This document shows, piece by piece, positions 61,051-64,000 of a DNA stretch of 64,000 nt; positions within the stretch are counted from its first letter, which is position 1; the number at the start of each line of letters is the position of its first letter. Both the position numbers and the translations under genes were made by a program. Origin of the DNA: Prinia subflava (lineage: Eukaryota; Chordata; Aves; Passeriformes; Cisticolidae); NCBI RefSeq assembly GCF_021018805.1, contig NC_086259.1, positions 6,593,501-6,657,500 of the forward strand, written 5' to 3'. The notes beneath the pieces were generated by a model that saw only the letters and a list, made by a program, of their open reading frames with translations, was not told the origin of the DNA and searched no databases.

Positions 61051-64000
61051 CTGTCAGCAATCGCGAGTCCCCAGCGCAGCTCCCAGGGCTCTACAGCCGG
61101 ACCCTCTCGGCAGCTGACTTTGAAGGCAGCACTTTGAAACAAGAAGTTTGGAAGCACCAGATGATCCAGTCTGCTAATGAATGAGATCATCATAATGAGG
61201 ATCTAGTCTGCTAATGAATAAGCTGGGTGTGCAGGATGGGCAGGAGCAGCAAACAAGCTTTTCCTGGGTTTCTGAGGAGATGGCTTTGAAGCATTTAGCA
61301 GGAGACTTTCCTGTTCTCTGGCAGAAACATGGTCAGATGGAAGATATACAAACAATAACCTGTAATTTTAAAATACACCTGAAATCCCTAAGGATCTTAG
61401 CTACCAATATTCAGATTTAGGTCTTACATAGTTATAAATCTAATTTTTGTGTTAGCTTTCAAGTTAACACATCTATATTTGTCTTGCTTACTGGAGTCTT
61501 CTGCCATCCATACCACTACACACAACCCTAAATCTGAATTGCATACATGGATTTGTCTTCTTCATTGGAGCAGGGACATTCCTCCTGTTTTCAACTCATA
61601 AAGCAAAAAAACCCCTAATTGAAAAAACTAGGAAAGTGCAAACAACCCCTCTCCCAAAACATGTGTATTGCTTAGGTACCAACAGTTTGTTTTTCTGACA
61701 CAAAAAACATTAATTTATTTATTTTTTTGAAATGCATTGATGCTATCAAGATAACGTGGTAACTCCACTCATAACATCTGAAAACTCTCTGCCTATTAGA
61801 GAATTTCTGAACTTTTTCATGTGTACTCTGACATAACACATTTACTGACCCTGTCAATGCATCTACTGTCATCTAAATTTACACAATACAAGGATTTATT
61901 TTTTCCAGGGAAAAGCCAAGAAAAATTGCCTGTTTGCATTTGCATCCACTGCTGTGGAAGAGCACAAGATGGAAAAAGCAGACAATGTGTAGATGCAGAA
62001 GTACTGTTATTAAAGGTTGAACATGAAGCAAGCACCATCCCACACTCTCAGTCCTGTAACCACTGTATCCTGCTATACAATAACAACCTGCTTCCTATTC
62101 AAAGTAATCACTGATGAGGGCAAATCTTGAATTTTTAATGCTGCCTGATGTAGGCAGCCCAGTGCTCTAAATGAGAAAAAAAAAAAAAGACCTGTTCCTA
62201 AGAGATGTATCTGTCTATAGACTCTGCTTAAGAAAATTAAATGGGGTAAATAAAGTACTTAAACATAAAGTTTGAAGGAAATTCCAATTAAATGCCTTGT
62301 CCTAAATAGACAAGTGTGGATTGACTGAAGTTTTTCCTCAAAGGAAATATTTTCTATTCATTCCACATGCTACTACCATGAGTGGAGGAAGTTCTCCTCC
62401 GTTCAGCAGTAGACACCTACGTTTGCCAGACAGACCTCTTGGTTTCCTGCAGCAGGAGATGCCTGTGGGACAATCAGGCAAACGAAGAAAGAAAAGGTGG
62501 GTGGGAATAAAGGTCTCCCCACGAGTCTGGCTCTTGAGAAGGTGAGAGAAATGGTTAAAGAGAGCTCCCTTTAAGAGAAGGCTTCAAAGTTTTGCTGTCA
62601 GTATTTTTCCACTTCTGGCTGATGCAGAATAGCAGCTCACCCTGCTGGGTGGCTGTTATGTCATAGCATGCTCAGAACATACCTTAATCCTTTCAGTACC
62701 AGCTATGGATTCACTGAGAGCAAGGTGGGTTAAAGGAACAAAGCAATCTGGTGTTCCTTCTTTTTTTTTTTTTCTCTTTAATTCAAATTTATTCCTAAGA
62801 ATACACAGGAATTGGAATTGTCCCCTTTCTTCTTACATATACAGATACTTGTTACTAATTATCACAGCTGAGACTGTGACCTGAGAGCTGAACTGCAGCA
62901 AGAGCTGCAATCTCTATTCTTGTTCTCCAAGGTTGCACCACCAATCCTGGAAGCTGGAAAGGTGATGTTCAGCATTTGTCATGAAGAGTGAGAAAAGTAT
63001 TATGAGCTTTATTTTATACAATCTACTCTTCAGTTTTTGAGGTCAGTTCCAGAGGCTGGGTGTTACCATGGGTCAAAACCCAGACATTCTGATTGAGGGA
63101 TTAATCTGTGATTCTGTGCACAGAGGAAAGGGGTGTTTGGGGAAGGCAGGTACCACACCGGTGTGGATGCACACACTCGTGGGAGCTAAGATAACCTCAC
63201 TGCTCTCAGTCCTGGGAGAGCCTGCCCCAAAAAATGCCTACTCCAGCTGGAAGAAGGAGCTTTGTTTGGCACCCTTTGGAGGCAGTGCCAGGGCTGCAGC
63301 CCCTCGTCCCACCAAGGGCATAAATTATTCAGGATTAGGGACCATTCCTAGTTTAGGGTGCCAGTGGGAAGTGCAGGAGTGAAGCCCCACCTGGCCACTG
63401 CCTCCTGCAGCAGCAGCCGCTGTGGTGCTGCTGTTTTAAAGCCTTTTAGCACTTCGTAAAGCAGCCCTTAGCAGGCCACAAACTTTACTCACTTCCATAT
63501 GAGTTGTAAACGGCAGGATGGGAAAGTCTGGCCTTTGCAGAGGGGGAGGAAAGGTTTCCCTGCTTCTTCAGAAGGCCCTGGGTGAAAGGGGAGAAAGGAT
63601 ATCCTCCAGCAGACACAGTGGGCTGAGGGATGAGAGGAGATGTGAAACCTGGCCAGCACCAAACACCACGTCCTAGGGTGACTTTATGATGCTTGTATCC
63701 CCAGTCATCTGTTCTCAGAGCAAACCACGTGAAGCAGATGAGAAACCAGCTAATTTGATCTAAATACAGGGACAGGTTAGACTACAATACCTGATACTTT
63801 CAATAATACTGATATCCCCAGTTAATAAAATCATGAATACTTGTTATCATTAGTAGCAACAAATGAAGGAACCTACACAAACACTGAGACGAAGACATGA
63901 TGCAGAAACCATGATATAACTGACCAGAGCACCAACAGACTGCTTAGAAGCAACACCTTTATCCAATAATTTATATTTCTCATGAACCAACCCAACTCAC
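61051..64000. other. Non-coding stretch to the window end
   Basis: AT-leaning to 62300 and mixed after that. It holds an octamer ATTTGCAT (minus) at 61938-61945, an A-rich run near 62176-62188 and a T run near 62761-62773. Open frames such as 63068-63382 show no domain. Nothing else is recognised. Confidence 0.5.

Noticed and set aside
60819..61193. Duplicated peptide frames on both strands
   Set aside because: Products of the 97-bp duplication.
63093..63118. CR1-like terminal words (CTGTGATTCTGTG)
   Set aside because: No CR1 body precedes it; upstream text does not follow the CR1 3' order, so the match is probably coincidental.
1..64000. tRNA, rRNA, snRNA or endogenous retrovirus sequences
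   Set aside because: I looked for the tRNA B-box (GGTTCGA-type), conserved 5S and U6 words, and paired long terminal repeats on both strands and found none convincing.

Overview
The window looks like non-coding DNA from a bird nuclear genome. It carries two relatively intact CR1 LINE 3' fragments plus older CR1/L3-like relics. It has very little other interspersed repeat and no mammalian-type SINEs. GC-rich minisatellites and short CpG-dense patches are set into long AT-rich stretches. No bacterial or organellar gene organisation is present, and I found no tRNA, rRNA or snRNA gene. A turtle or crocodilian is possible, but the low repeat load favours a bird. Species and chromosome cannot be read from the sequence.

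I recognise no protein-coding gene. The long open frames are explained by tandem repeats (3.2-3.6 kb, 47.7-48.5 kb, 49.8-50.5 kb, 60.8-61.1 kb) or are about as long as chance allows. A few segments have both splice-site-like borders and one open frame: 42097-42209 and 41480-41650 on the minus strand, and 52422-52512 and 15449-15500 on the plus strand. They are listed as low-confidence candidate exons. None matches a family I can name, and pseudoexons of this quality are expected by chance in 64 kb.

Layout. 1-9.2 kb: mixed composition, with a 24-bp minisatellite and A-rich tract (3.3-3.5 kb), a minus-strand CR1 (6.5-6.9 kb) and a CpG-dense patch (8.2-8.5 kb). 9.2-14.6 kb: AT-rich. 14.64-14.96 kb: the second CpG-dense patch, followed by an AT-rich block with a CpG-containing core at 15.45-15.52 kb. 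15.6-23 kb: alternating AT-rich and mixed DNA. 23.06-24.35 kb: decayed CR1/L3-like LINE pieces. 26.1-26.8 kb: AT-rich block with octamer and homeodomain-type sites, then a 21-bp perfect palindrome. 29.4-35.9 kb: homopolymer runs and a 16-nt G run. 38.7 kb: another old CR1/L3-like 3' end. 41.5-42.2 kb: minus-strand candidate exons. 47.7-50.5 kb: a cluster of tandem arrays (40 decamers, five 40-bp units, two 80-bp units) with a third CpG-dense patch. 50.6-51.3 kb and 53.5-60.7 kb: AT-rich blocks with homeodomain, TALE, SOX and POU-type motifs, and a plus-strand CR1 at 58.1 kb. 60.87-61.05 kb: a 97-bp tandem duplication. 61-64 kb: nothing recognisable.

My working interpretation is a gene desert or a very long intron in a developmental regulatory domain. 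It rests on composition and motif content, not on an alignment. No previously undescribed system is demonstrated. The best leads are the CpG core and hairpin at 15.45-15.52 kb, the indel-free decamer array at 47.8 kb, and the minus-strand exon candidates near 42 kb.
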